64,000 nucleotides of DNA from NCBI GenBank assembly GCA_009746045.1, contig RPFO01000041.1:1902613-1966612 (forward strand), written 5' to 3'. Position 1 is the stretch's first letter. The number at the start of each line of letters is the position of its first letter. Shown here in pieces: positions 54,984 to 64,000 of the stretch. The notes beneath the pieces were generated by a model, which ran no database searches, was not told the DNA's origin, and saw only the letters and a program-made list of their open reading frames with translations. Made by a program: the position numbers and the translations under genes. The stretch comes from Mesostigma viride (lineage: Eukaryota; Streptophyta; Mesostigmatophyceae; Mesostigmatales; Mesostigmataceae).

Positions 54984-55600
54984 AGTTGTGAGGGTAAGAA
55001 TGCCACGAATTCCGCCATGGTTCTTGCAGGAAGTTGCCTTTATTAATAATCAGGAAACACAGACGTAAGTCACGTCACTTCCAAGACTGCACGCAGCACA
55101 GACGACAGGGTCGCAGTGCCAAGAGAACGTGCACGCAAGAACTAGCGTCCCGGTGTGACCAAGTCACTCATATAGCTTACTAGGGACGCGTCCAAGTATT
55201 CAGCTGCACTGTCACAGCTGAACTGTCAATCAATTGATTACACAGACTCTGGCACGCCTTTGGCGCGCAGATCTATCAATTGTCCATACGGCTAGTCCTG
55301 TGGACCTATCCGTACACTAGTCAGCATCAATTGTCTCATAGGTCCTGGCGCGCTACAGTGCGCCTACCTATCAATTGACCATCAAGTCCTGTACAAGTCC
55401 TGTCAACGTCCTGCGGACTATCAAAGTGACACTTGTACATCCTGTGTCCGTACGCGCCCACAGTGGCGCGCCGGGTACTGTCGGCACAGCCTAGGAAACG
55501 TCATAACTTTTACGTTCCTTAACCAAATGAGGCGTTCAAGGTGCCGTTGGAAAGAGCGTAACAATCTCTATCCATCTAACGTAAATCCTTTACGTTAACT
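54984..55600 (-). repeat. LTR2 (shared middle LTR) of array C
   Basis: 617 bp; ends AGTT/AACT. Serves as 5' LTR for body 1 and 3' LTR for body 2. Contains repeated ATCAATTG motifs alternating with TGGCGCGC/GCGCC blocks. Confidence 0.85.
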
Positions 55601-56550
55601 CCAATCCCTTCTTTTCTTTAGGGATCACATCCCCTGCCAGGGACCCTTGAAGTAGCTTGAAATGTCCTTCACTCCAGCTTGAAGCTTGAACAGATGTCTT
55701 TAATGGCCATTGCCATTCCCCCAGCCCTTTCTTTTAAGGAACTGGAAAAGAAACAGATCTGCCACAGGGAAAACCATTCCATGAGAAATGGATAAAAACC
55801 TATGGAAGTGGCATTACAGAGTACCACCAGATATTAGAAGCACACAAAATTAAATACATACAGGTTAATTCTATGAGGTCTTCTCCAGGAATTAATCCCA
55901 TCACCTCGGTAGAGCCTCCAGTACAATGACCTTCTGGCGGTGAGTTACATTAATCCCAGATACTAATCCCATAAAACCCAGTACATATTCAATATAAGTA
56001 CAATAAATCCATGACAATTAAAATACCACTTGACAAAGTAAGGCGTATTACAATAGTTTGCCTGTCATTCTCTCAACAGGGGTCTATTGGCGCCCGTCTT
56101 ACGGCGCCCGTCTACTTGCCAGATGGTAAACTGCCACAGCAAACAAATGACAAAATGAAACACATAGGCAACAATTAAATCCTGCCCTGGGGAACTAGGG
56201 AAGTCTGAACAGGCAAACACCTGAACAGGCCAGCTTGTAGAAACATAATACCAGGGAATCGAACCCCGCCCTATAAACCCCAGAATAAAGGTTCCCAGAC
56301 CATTGTGAGAGGTATGTACAAATATACATTTCTTTTAAAATAGAATACATGGTCTGTAATGGACCTGTCAACCTTGTGTAGTCAACAGCATGAACCCCAG
56401 CCAAAACCTGGCTGTATCCTGATTAAAATCAGAGTGAGTGTACCATGGTCCATGAGCCTTAGTACAGACTAAAATACAGGTATTATGCCAGTCACAATGC
56501 TGACACTACCACACAATCTGCTCTCCAATGCCCTATAACCATGCACCAGC
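55601..56550 (-). promoter_or_regulatory. 3' UTR of element C, body 2
   Basis: As 49124-50068. GGGGTTCGATTCCC (minus) near 56257-56270 and doubled GGCGCCCGTCT near 56090-56113. Purine tract next to LTR2. Confidence 0.5.
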
Positions 56551-59500
56551 TTAGACAGCTTGCTGAGATGGGTCCATCAGAGACTGAAGAACCTTGTATT
56601 GCACTGCTGCCTTCTGCACTAGCTTGGTCAAAGCATCAGCAGGATTGTCAACCCCAGGGATATGCTCAATATTGGCCAAGGAGGACAACTCCTTAAGAAG
56701 GAGATAATCCAAGTCCCTACTTCTGGCCATCTGCCTGTGCACAAACTGCACCATCCCCATGGAGTCTGTTTTTAGAAGAGTGGTAACCTGAAGTGGCCAA
56801 GGAGTGTTAGAAGTCATCTGATGAAGCAACTCCTTCAGATAAAGGCTTGTGTGAATGCCTTCACAAATAGCCCTGCATTCTGCCACATCACTGCTGACAG
56901 CCACCCGTTTGTGCAGGCGACTAAACCAGCTCACCAAACTCCCCAGGCCTTCCTGTCTGAGCACAAAGAGCCCTGCAGCCCTGCCCCTGACCTTGGAGAC
57001 CTGCCTGCTGTCCATTGAGCTATCCACATACAGCTCCATGCAAATGGGTTGTGATAAATCCACTGCAGACAACAGAATGCCAGATGAAGCCCTGACCTGA
57101 TCAGCCACCTTGGCAGACCCTAGCTCCACCAGCATGTCATCAGGCAACCTGGCTATGACCATAAGGTCTGGCCTGGAAATGCCTGCCACCCAAGCAACCA
57201 TGCCCCTCACCATGGGACACAGTGCCTGTGTGATGGTTGGAGGAAGCTTGCTAATGAGGGTCTCTTGATAGTCATTGCCCCCCACCAGCAGCATACGCCA
57301 CTCCCCCCTTCTTCACCAGTGTGGCCTCCATGCCCACAAACAGCAGAGGCTCATTCTCCACCTGCCATTGCTCCCTACCCAGAGGAAACTTGGACTTAAT
57401 GATGGAGATCAGCTCCTTAAGCCACGACGTGGGAGCTATCAGATGTAGGTCATCCCCGTGCAGCGAAGCATACACTGGCAGGCCTTCCCATTGCCCCAGA
57501 AACAGACAGGGGTCTACAGGAGAGACCTTCAAGTTGCAATGCTCCTTCAGGAAACGGTTGAGAGTCTCCCTCCAGATTATTGGACTTGACCTCAGGCCCT
57601 CCAGGCCCTTGAGGATTTTAAGGAACTCCGTGTGGATGTCCCTTTTCCATACAGCAGGCACCCTAACATAGAAAGGCGTCTTGCCCTCCCACTTTTCCTG
57701 TGCCACATCTGCATCACCCTCCAGAAATGCCCTCTTGAAGTCTATCACCACTGAGCCATAGTCCAAGCCCTTGTTGAGAAGGCCTAGAAAGACACACAGC
57801 AGCAGCCTCCAAGTATCATGCAGCATGCCAGGGGTATACAACTCCTCAGCAGTGCACTCACCAGTACCCTTGAACTCATTCAGCACTGGCCTGACATGTG
57901 GTACCTTGACCCCGTCCACCTCCTTCATCTTGATGACAAACTTGAGCTTGAGTAGACGTCGTGCAGGAGGCAGGTCATTGACAGGTTCCACGCATTTCTT
58001 GGAGATCCAATCCTCCCCAGATTTAATGAGACCCAGTGTTACCTGGGGACACATAATGGGAGAGGACATGAGCTTCACCAGGCCTTGGTAGTTGATAGGG
58101 CTGTGTCCAGCAAGTGAGTGAGGACCAATGCCCAAACTGCTTGGATGACTAGCAGCTGGCAGTATGAGGTCATCAACCAAGGGCTCCTGCCCCTGGCACA
58201 CTTGCACACGCTTAACCGTCCTGGTTACTGCACGTGATAGGTGAGTGGTCCTGAAATTAATCAGTGGGACCTGACCAGCCCCTTCCTTAGTCAGGAGAGA
58301 GGACGTGATCACTACCCCATCCTGGCATAGGAAATTCTGCCCCAGAAGAGCAGGTCCTTGATAGCCCTCCAAGACACAAAAAGCAGTGTCCTGTCCAAGG
58401 ATAGGAATGAATACCTCACCCAGTACCTTCACGTGTACCCCGCCACTGAAGTCAGACACAAACTGATAGCTGGGTTCAGACATGCTGTACCCTGCTGCAG
58501 CCCTGGTCCCAATAATGGAGACCTGAGAATTAGTGTCTACCTCTAAGGCAGTGTCCAGCCCCAGATTGCCATGCCACCTGAGCTTGGCTACCTTGGGCTG
58601 CTTCTTGGCCCTTTGTAGAGCCCCAATCAATCCAGCCAAACTTGTCCCCCTGGGCTTGGTTAGTGCCTTGGGCTTGACAGTTGACTCCCCAGCTGTTGAC
58701 CTTGCAGCCTGTTCAACAAGTACCTCTGCAACCTGGCCAGGGCTGACAGATTCCCCTGCAACAGATGTGGTCGTTGCGTCAGTGATGTCACCTGGGACCT
58801 GAAAATCCTGCAGATCCTGTGAGCCTTGTGCCTGACTGCCCTCATTCATCAGGTTAGGCTTGACATATGACCAACTCAGCCGGTGTACATGCTTTGGTTC
58901 GTCCTCCATGCTGACCAAGCATGCGTGGCTAGCTTCATCAACCTGGGTAACCACCCCAGGACTCCAGCTACCACGTTTGCCATAAAGGCTAGGTTCCTTC
59001 CAAGCTAGGACCTTCTGACCCACTTGTGGCTCCAGCATCTTCCAACCCCGGTCCTTCTCCCTCAGCTTGGCAAAGGTGACATGTGCAGCATGTTTCCAGC
59101 CCTCCAGCACATGTGGTGGGCACAGGCCATGATATAGACCCATTGGGCTGACAGCAACTCCATCATAGTAGAAGTTAACCCTGCTGTTCAGCTGCTGCTC
59201 CACGTTCCTCAGCCATGCACTCCTGACAAGTGCAGGTGCAGACAAGGGTACCCAGTCTTCAGAGATGATCAATTTCTTGACCTCCTGGATTGCCCTCTCG
59301 ATAGCACCCTGCTGCCCATGAGCCTCCCTAGGTGTAACCAGCAACTCAGGAAGGGTAGGATCACCCTTGAGATGCTGAAACTGCATGTCCACCTGGATCC
59401 TTGTGGTAGGAAACTTGGCTCTTACATTCTGCAGGGCAGCCAGCAAGTACCTGTTCTTCATAGAAGGTAAATGCTCCAGCACCTTGTATTTCGTGTACCT

Positions 59501-60173
59501 GTCCACGCACACCAACAGTTGCATGCCCCTGATGTGTTGGATATCACACTGCAGATCACCAATGCTCTGAGGTAGAGCTTTGGCATGTGATTTCCTGGGC
59601 TTGTTGGAGGACAACTGGCACTTACACCGTGAGGCAGCTTGCTGACACGCCTTAAGAAGGGGTGCCCTGCCCATACGGAAGGCAAAGTTGTTTGACAGAG
59701 AAGTGGCATGCCCAAACATGTTGTGGATTCGGGCACCCAACTCCTGGTACACAGAGGAAGCAGTCCCTGGCACAGTCAGGACTGTGCTGTCAGGTTGTCC
59801 AGCATCACCATGCTGACTTCCATCCTGTTCTGACTCAGAGCCTGAGTCACCCTGCTCATGCCCAACACCTGGACCGCCAGCAGGGACCACATGCATACCA
59901 CCAGAGGCCTTCACACCCCTCTGTGGTTGTACATTGGTTTCTCTCAAAATGAGAGGTCCACCCTCGTGCCCAGCACGAGGATGCATAGGGTCAGACATAC
60001 TTACAGCTGCATCAGCTGTCAAGGACGTCTTCATAGGAACCTGTACCTCTCCAGGTGACCTGGGGCCACACTGAACCTGGAGATCACCCTCTTGTTGCCC
60101 AGATATAAAATCTGCATTGGAGCACCTGGCCTCCCCCTTGGGTGAATTAAGGTGTGTAGGGGTTGCCTCAGAC
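56551..60173 (-). CDS. pol of element C, body 2: integrase-protease-RT-RNase H, one frameshift
   Basis: Continues the gag frame after UGA. Counting from Met at 60034: integrase zinc region ~104-139 (HNMFGH...C..CKC), catalytic D~164 (CDIQHI), D~216 (QVDMQF), E~246 (HGQQGAIERAIQ), SH3-like tail ~337-395. Retropepsin-like domain ~498-570 with EVDTNSQVSII and ALLGQNFL: DTNS instead of DTG(S/A). RT ~690-905 with VVIDFKRAFLEGD, LEGLRSSPIIW and SLHGDDLHLI (GDD at ~860). A G-run slip near 57290 shifts the frame; the rest (57294-56551) completes RT and gives RNase H with YVDSSMDSRQ, AECRAICEGIH, KTDSMGMVQF and GVDNPADALTKL. No protease motif occurs between gag and integrase, where Copia elements have it. 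Nearly full length, inactive through the frameshift. Confidence 0.85.
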
Positions 60174-60175
60174 AG

Positions 60176-60178
60176 TCA
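60176..60178 (-). promoter_or_regulatory. Gag-pol readthrough stop codon of element C (UGA-CUG)
   Basis: Minus-strand AAG-GAG-CAG-TGA-CTG-TCT-GAG. Gag start (61291) and the pol Met (60034) differ by 1257 nt, a multiple of three, and the ~45 codons in between are open after this one stop. The same holds in body 1 at 52963-52965. Confidence 0.65.
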
Positions 60179-61291
60179 CTGCTCCTTGTTGTCTTCTTGC
60201 TGACTGCCCTTTGAAGGCTGGCCTGCCTGGGACTTGTTGTTGTTCTTCTTGTTGTTGTTGTTATTCTTGTTGCTGCCCTGGCCCTGGGACTTCTTGAAGC
60301 TGGGACACTCCTTCTTGATGTGCCCCCACCCCTTGCACAGGTAGCATTGTATCTTGGACTTGCCCTGGCCACTGCCCCCATTGTCAGACGCGTTGCCCTG
60401 CTTGGGCTGACCACCCACCCGCCTGAACACCGACTTGGAGTGTGACCTCCTGTCAGAATCAGGTGAATGATCTCCCTTGCGCTTGTGATGGTTGCCCCTA
60501 CGCCCTCCTTGGCTTCGGTCAGCCTCAGACGTCTTGGAGCCACCCTGGGTACGCCCGCCTGCCTGGGTAGCCTTCACTGCTGGCACTCCACCCTCAAACA
60601 GCTCCTCTGCCTCGAGAGCTTGTTTAATGATGACCTTGTAGGCCTTCAGGGTAGAGTGTGGGGCACACATGACTTTTAAGGAGCCACGTGTCGCCTTATC
60701 CAGCCCAGAAACCTTGAGCCAGTTGGTTAGGGCTATGTTATCAGCGACATTAAAGCCGTGAGCCCTGCCCTCCTCAACCATCTTACAATAGTTGAGAAAG
60801 TTCTGGATCAGGTCCCCCTTGACCTCCCACCCTTGATACTTGTCCTGCCAATGGATGCCGACCTTCTTGCGTTGGTCCTCCAGCAGCTCCTTCAGCTCAG
60901 CCACGTACAGTGCCCAGGCCTTATTGGCCTTTTTGCACTCCCTGGTTAGGTCCTTAATCTGGTCAGTACACTTGCCAAAAGTGCTACTGCCTATCCAGAT
61001 TTGATAGTAATTTGTACCACCGTACAAGCTAGGGAACCCTTCCAATCCCTCCACAAACTCTTCAGCCTGCTTAGGCTTGGAGTCTGAGGTTACAGGCTGC
61101 AACTGATTGACAATTAAAAGACCCTGTGTGGTAAGATCAAAGCCATGAATAGCTTGTGCATTATTATTATTGTGAGGAAGGTTGGTAATCTCTCCGGTAA
61201 GCCCCACGTCATCTACGTGAGCGGTTCCACTACCAGCACCCCCATTATTATTCCCACTGGCTGGACCCTTGCTACGGCGTCCCTCAGCCAT
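60176..61291 (-). CDS. gag of element C, body 2, with CCHC zinc knuckle
   Basis: 371 codons from ATG 61291. Asn/Gly-rich start (MAEGRRSKGPASGNNNGG), then a mostly helical core with YGGTNYYQIWIGSSTF, CKKANKAWALYVAELKELLED, NFLNYCKMVEEGRAHGF and NWLKVSGLDKATRGSLKVM; a basic Arg/Gly/Ser region; CYLCKGWGHIKKECPSF (CX2CX4HX4C) about residue 315; and an Asn/Lys/Gln-rich tail to the UGA. Structural particle protein. A pyrimidine-rich TTTTCTTCTGCAG on the minus strand between ORF0 and gag (about 61455-61443) could be a splice acceptor for a gag mRNA. Confidence 0.8.
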   Translation of the reverse strand: MAEGRRSKGPASGNNNGGAGSGTAHVDDVGLTGEITNLPHNNNNAQAIHGFDLTTQGLLIVNQLQPVTSDSKPKQAEEFVEGLEGFPSLYGGTNYYQIWIGSSTFGKCTDQIKDLTRECKKANKAWALYVAELKELLEDQRKKVGIHWQDKYQGWEVKGDLIQNFLNYCKMVEEGRAHGFNVADNIALTNWLKVSGLDKATRGSLKVMCAPHSTLKAYKVIIKQALEAEELFEGGVPAVKATQAGGRTQGGSKTSEADRSQGGRRGNHHKRKGDHSPDSDRRSHSKSVFRRVGGQPKQGNASDNGGSGQGKSKIQCYLCKGWGHIKKECPSFKKSQGQGSNKNNNNNKKNNNKSQAGQPSKGSQQEDNKEQ

Positions 61292-61462
61292 CCTGCACTA
61301 CCAGCTATTCAAAGAACACCTTAACAAAGCAGCAGAAAATATGTACAAAATTTTTGTGTCGCCACTGCCGCCTGCGCCGGTGTCGCTGCCGCCCCCGCGA
61401 ATTGCCGCTGAAAATTCGACAAAAAAAATGTCGACGAGTACTGCAGAAGAAAATTAGGCCGA

Positions 61463-62173
61463 CTAGTAGTCAAGGCCCCTGAAGTCGCAGTACGTGTATA
61501 CGAACTCACGATCCTCCATATCCAGCTCCGGACCTGCACCGGTATGAATTAAAACCGGCGTGCTCCCCGCCGCGTAAGTTGCGACGCGCCGACGCGCGAC
61601 GAGGCGCAGAGGATGTGTAAAGATCGTCAATAATTCCCACCCCGCGGGAATCCACTCTCGCACAGAGGCGAGAAATGCCACCAGGTTAATTAAAACCTGG
61701 CGCTCGCGACTGCGTACGCCGCGAGTGAGCAGCGATAACAGCGCGAGATCCTGAAACAAATTTGTCGACACCGCCGGCGCGCCCCCCGTGCGTAGCGATG
61801 CCCAGTTTTGCAGGTTTCTCTGGTAACCGGTGAGTGAAGAGAGGACGTTGTCCAACTCCTCAATGGCAGTCGTGACTTCGGTCACCGACCGCAAACCTCC
61901 CCGCACCTGGACCGTAAATGTCGATAAAATGTTTCGAATCTGGTCCAACAGGTTGCGGATTGCCGGCACCAGTGCTGGCAAATCGGGGTCCTCGGGGTTA
62001 TCCCCGAGCAATGCGTGAGCTGCACGCTGCTGACGATGAAGCTCGTCGAGCGAGACCGTTACTTCGTCGAGCAATTGCTGCCACGACGGCACCGTCGGTC
62101 TTGACGAAGAACCAGCCGGCGGAGCGGCTATTTCCTCATCGTCCGGAATCCGAAATTCTTCCGAATTTGGCAT
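61463..62173 (-). CDS. ORF0 of element C, body 2
   Basis: 236 codons, ATG at 62173, 24 nt after LTR3. Acidic N-terminus (MPNSEEFRIPDDEE), then long amphipathic helices from ~30 to 135 (LLDEVTVSLDELHRQQRAAH, AIRNLLDQIRNIL, AIEELDNVLSSLTGYQRNL), a LLSLLTRGVRSRERQVLINLVAFLASVREW segment, and a C-terminal STPVLIHTGAGPELDMEDREFVY. It shares several blocks in order with the larger ORF0 of element B. Two stops separate it from gag, so it is an independent protein. Function unknown; the helical build could suit oligomerisation or RNA/capsid interaction, but that is a guess. Confidence 0.7.
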   Translation of the reverse strand: MPNSEEFRIPDDEEIAAPPAGSSSRPTVPSWQQLLDEVTVSLDELHRQQRAAHALLGDNPEDPDLPALVPAIRNLLDQIRNILSTFTVQVRGGLRSVTEVTTAIEELDNVLSSLTGYQRNLQNWASLRTGGAPAVSTNLFQDLALLSLLTRGVRSRERQVLINLVAFLASVREWIPAGWELLTIFTHPLRLVARRRVATYAAGSTPVLIHTGAGPELDMEDREFVYTYCDFRGLDY

Positions 62174-62197
62174 CTTTTTGACAGAGCGTGTAATACG
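62174..62197 (-). promoter_or_regulatory. Leader and probable primer-binding site of element C
   Basis: CGTATTACACGCTCTG directly after the LTR, only 24 nt before the ORF0 ATG. Not an initiator-Met PBS. Shares CGTAYTA with element B. Confidence 0.45.
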
Positions 62198-62814
62198 AGT
62201 TGTGAGGGTAAGAATGCCACGAATTCCGCCATGGTTCTTGCAGGAAGTTGCCTTTATTAATAATCAGGAAACACAGACGTAAGTCACGTCACTTCCAAGA
62301 CTGCACGCAGCACAGACGACAGGGTCGCAGTGCCAAGAGAACGTGCACGCAAGAACTAGCGTCCCGGTGTGACCAAGTCACTCATATAGCTTACTAGGGA
62401 CGCGTCCAAGTATTCAGCTGCACTGTCACAGCTGAACTGTCAATCAATTGATTACACAGACTCTGGCACGCCTTTGGCGCGCAGATCTATCAATTGTCCA
62501 TACGGCTAGTCCTGTGGACCTATCCGTACACTAGTCAGCATCAATTGTCTCATAGGTCCTGGCGCGCTACAGTGCGCCTACCTATCAATTGACCATCAAG
62601 TCCTGTACAAGTCCTGTCAACGTCCTGCGGACTATCAAAGTGACACTTGTACATCCTGTGTCCGTACGCGCCCACAGTGGCGCGCCGGGTACTGTCGGCA
62701 CAGCCTAGGAAACGTCATAACTTTTACGTTCCTTAACCAAATGAGGCGTTCAAGGTGCCGTTGGAAAGAGCGTAACAATCTCTATCCATCTAACGTAAAT
62801 CCTTTACGTTAACT
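62198..62814 (-). repeat. LTR3 (outer 5' LTR) of array C
   Basis: 617 bp, followed by TSD GGCAC (62815-62819). Same ends as LTR2. Confidence 0.85.
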
Positions 62815-62819
62815 GGCAC

Positions 62820-63953
62820 TCCCGTTTAAGATGACCTACTTCCTTACAATGATAGCATGTAATATGAGAGACATCCAGAGCCGAAAGGTCGGTAACACAA
62901 ATATCTAACTCTTCTACATAGGAGTTCTCCTCCTCAGGGGTAAGGCTAATGTTATTAATACGGGAACGGGTAGGAAGAGGAGTGGTAAAGAAATCTGCTA
63001 CTCGTAAGAGATGCTGTCGCACATGCTTGAGGGGTAGATCAGTGAAACGGTAGGCAGAGAACTGGCGTTTTACCTCACGTAATAAGGGTCTACTGAGGCC
63101 TTGAAGGAAACGAGCACGTACTTCTGCGCCCGACAAATCCCTAATACGTACCATCTGTGCATCAAATTCTTTCATATACTCCTTAAACGATTTAGTACCT
63201 TGCTGCAGAGTACCAAAGGCTAATCTATCCTGCCAATCTGCATCAGGAGGAACTAGATGACTCTCTAACCTCTTAAACAATTCTGCTACTGAGTTAGGGT
63301 AGGCATGGGAGGCCAAGGATTCACACTGAATGAGGGTAGCAAGCTCAGAGGTAATACAGGTAGTAAGATATAGTGAGGGACTAAAACAGCATCGGGGAGA
63401 CGCCATCTATTATGATTTTGTCACGACTCTGTGTTCTGGGTAAGCAGCATAATAAAGGTGAAAAACTGTTGAGGGGAAGACTTGACATCCAATTTGGGAA
63501 GGTTAGCAAAGAGGGGAAGAGCAGGGGGCTTAGGAGGATGGGAAGGATCAGATCTACCCATGGGACCACTGTCTTCCACTGCTACATAAGGGGGATAGAA
63601 AGAAGGAAGAGGAAAGGTTTTGGATAGGGGTCTAGTAGAAGGGGCCACCGTTTCAGGCTGGTGCCCATAGGAGAAGGGTACAGTATATGGCTCACGAAGG
63701 GAGGAGTAGGCAAAATGATCATAATTTCTGTCATCTAGAGGCATGGTGCTGAAATCACTATTAACTTCTAACTCTGCAACGCGGGTAGGGACCTGGGCAG
63801 CCTCGTAGGCCGTATCAGGGTAGGACCAAGAAGCAGGAGGATGAAATGGAACTGCACTAGGGCGACTGAGAAGGTCCTATACAGGGGCAGAGGCATGACC
63901 CATGTAATAAGCAGGGATGGAAGGAACAGGTTGAGGTTGAGGCCTAGAAGCAT
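62820..63953 (-). pseudogene. gag of chromovirus G
   Basis: Minus strand. 63406-62820 encodes the core and knuckle: RLAFGTLQQGTKSFKEYMKEFDAQMVRI, EVRARFLQGLSRPLLREVKRQF, and CYHCKEVGHLKREC (CX2CX4HX4C), typical of Ty3/Gypsy gag (Retrotrans_gag). 63744-63421 in another frame gives an earlier part (PKPPALPLFANLPKLDVKSSPQQFFTFIMLL), so a frameshift lies near 63410. The stretch 63768-63953 is a further weak open frame. Gag starts to the right of, or close to, the window edge. The knuckle end is cut by array C. Confidence 0.75.
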
Positions 63954-64000
63954 TATCAGGAAGTGAGGACCTAATTGAGGGGTGAGCCAAGGTTGCAGGA

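Larger units (their letters stand above)
46179..62814 (-). mobile_element. Tandem array of retrotransposon C (LTR-body-LTR-body-LTR)
   Basis: LTR1 46179-49123 (interrupted), body 1 49124-54983, LTR2 54984-55600, body 2 55601-62197, LTR3 62198-62814. A single TSD, GGCAC, flanks the whole array at 46174-46178 and 62815-62819. LTRs 2 and 3 are 617 bp, as is LTR1 without its insertion. The bodies are almost the same except for a ~730-bp deletion in body 1. Two elements sharing the middle LTR, most simply explained by unequal recombination between copies. Inserted in gag/protease of G, on the minus strand. Confidence 0.85.
16209..64000 (-). mobile_element. Ty3/Gypsy chromovirus G, degenerate and multiply interrupted; extends past the window
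   Basis: Minus-strand pieces, from high to low coordinate: gag (62820-63953), protease (45125-46173), RT-RNase H (42434-44010), spacer (31209-31362), integrase N-terminus (24626-25257), integrase core and chromodomain (19950-20956), extra 3' ORFs (17561-19874), purine tract, 3' LTR (16209-17193). At each break the reading frame or protein family resumes after removing a TSD-flanked insertion. Frameshifts and stops in every domain make it an old, inactive copy. The 5' LTR should lie to the right of base 64000. Confidence 0.8.

Overview
The window looks like nuclear DNA of a photosynthetic eukaryote, most likely a green alga. It has spliceosomal GT-AG introns, an exon resembling chloroplast-targeted pheophorbide-a-oxygenase-type Rieske proteins, and a very heavy load of retrotransposons, LINEs, DNA-transposon remnants and minisatellites. 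I see no bacterial operons, rRNA, tRNA genes or CRISPR. I cannot name the species. All coordinates, repeats and target-site duplications (TSDs) below were read by eye from the sequence.

Region 1 (1-12.3 kb). This holds gene fragments and repeats: a minus-strand ORF with a possible viral D5-like primase C-terminus, a truncated Rieske-oxygenase first exon, a five-exon SWIM zinc-finger gene of MULE-transposase type, short LINE tails, a complete 1.8-kb LINE-like element that encodes only ORF1 (11-bp TSD), and several minisatellite arrays. A ~265-bp inverted repeat at 1716-1985 and 11562-11830 brackets most of this region.

Region 2 (12.3-16.2 kb). A plus-strand Cys-rich host ORF is split in frame by a very young gag-only Copia-type element (12647-15772, TSD CATAT, 747-bp LTRs with two differences). 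The same ORF is broken again at 16208 by the next element.

Region 3 (16.2-64 kb). One old minus-strand Ty3/Gypsy chromovirus, called G here, starts at a 3' LTR (16209-17193) and runs past the right edge. Its gag, protease, RT-RNase H, integrase and chromodomain are scattered because at least five elements inserted into it. Most insertions are dated relative to G by clean TSDs: a rearranged Copia (20962-24620, GTGAG); a 5'-truncated LINE (25263-31203, ATAGG) whose TTAA tail took two DNA elements; retrotransposon B (31368-42428, GGTAT) holding its own nested insertion; a 400-bp-unit trimer (44025-45110, 14-bp TSD); and a tandem LTR-body-LTR-body-LTR array of retrotransposon C (46179-62814, GGCAC). 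Removing each insertion restores adjacent coding sequence of G.

The most unusual content is the B/C lineage. Both families have LTRs that begin AGTT and end AACT rather than TG...CA, and an extra ORF directly after the 5' LTR ('ORF0'). Their gag and pol lie in one frame separated by a single UGA in a CAG-UGA-CUR context, which suggests stop-codon readthrough. Their domain order is gag-integrase-protease-RT-RNase H, with a DTNS protease motif and an HGDD reverse transcriptase motif. I do not know this combination from the standard Copia, Gypsy or BEL/Pao groups.
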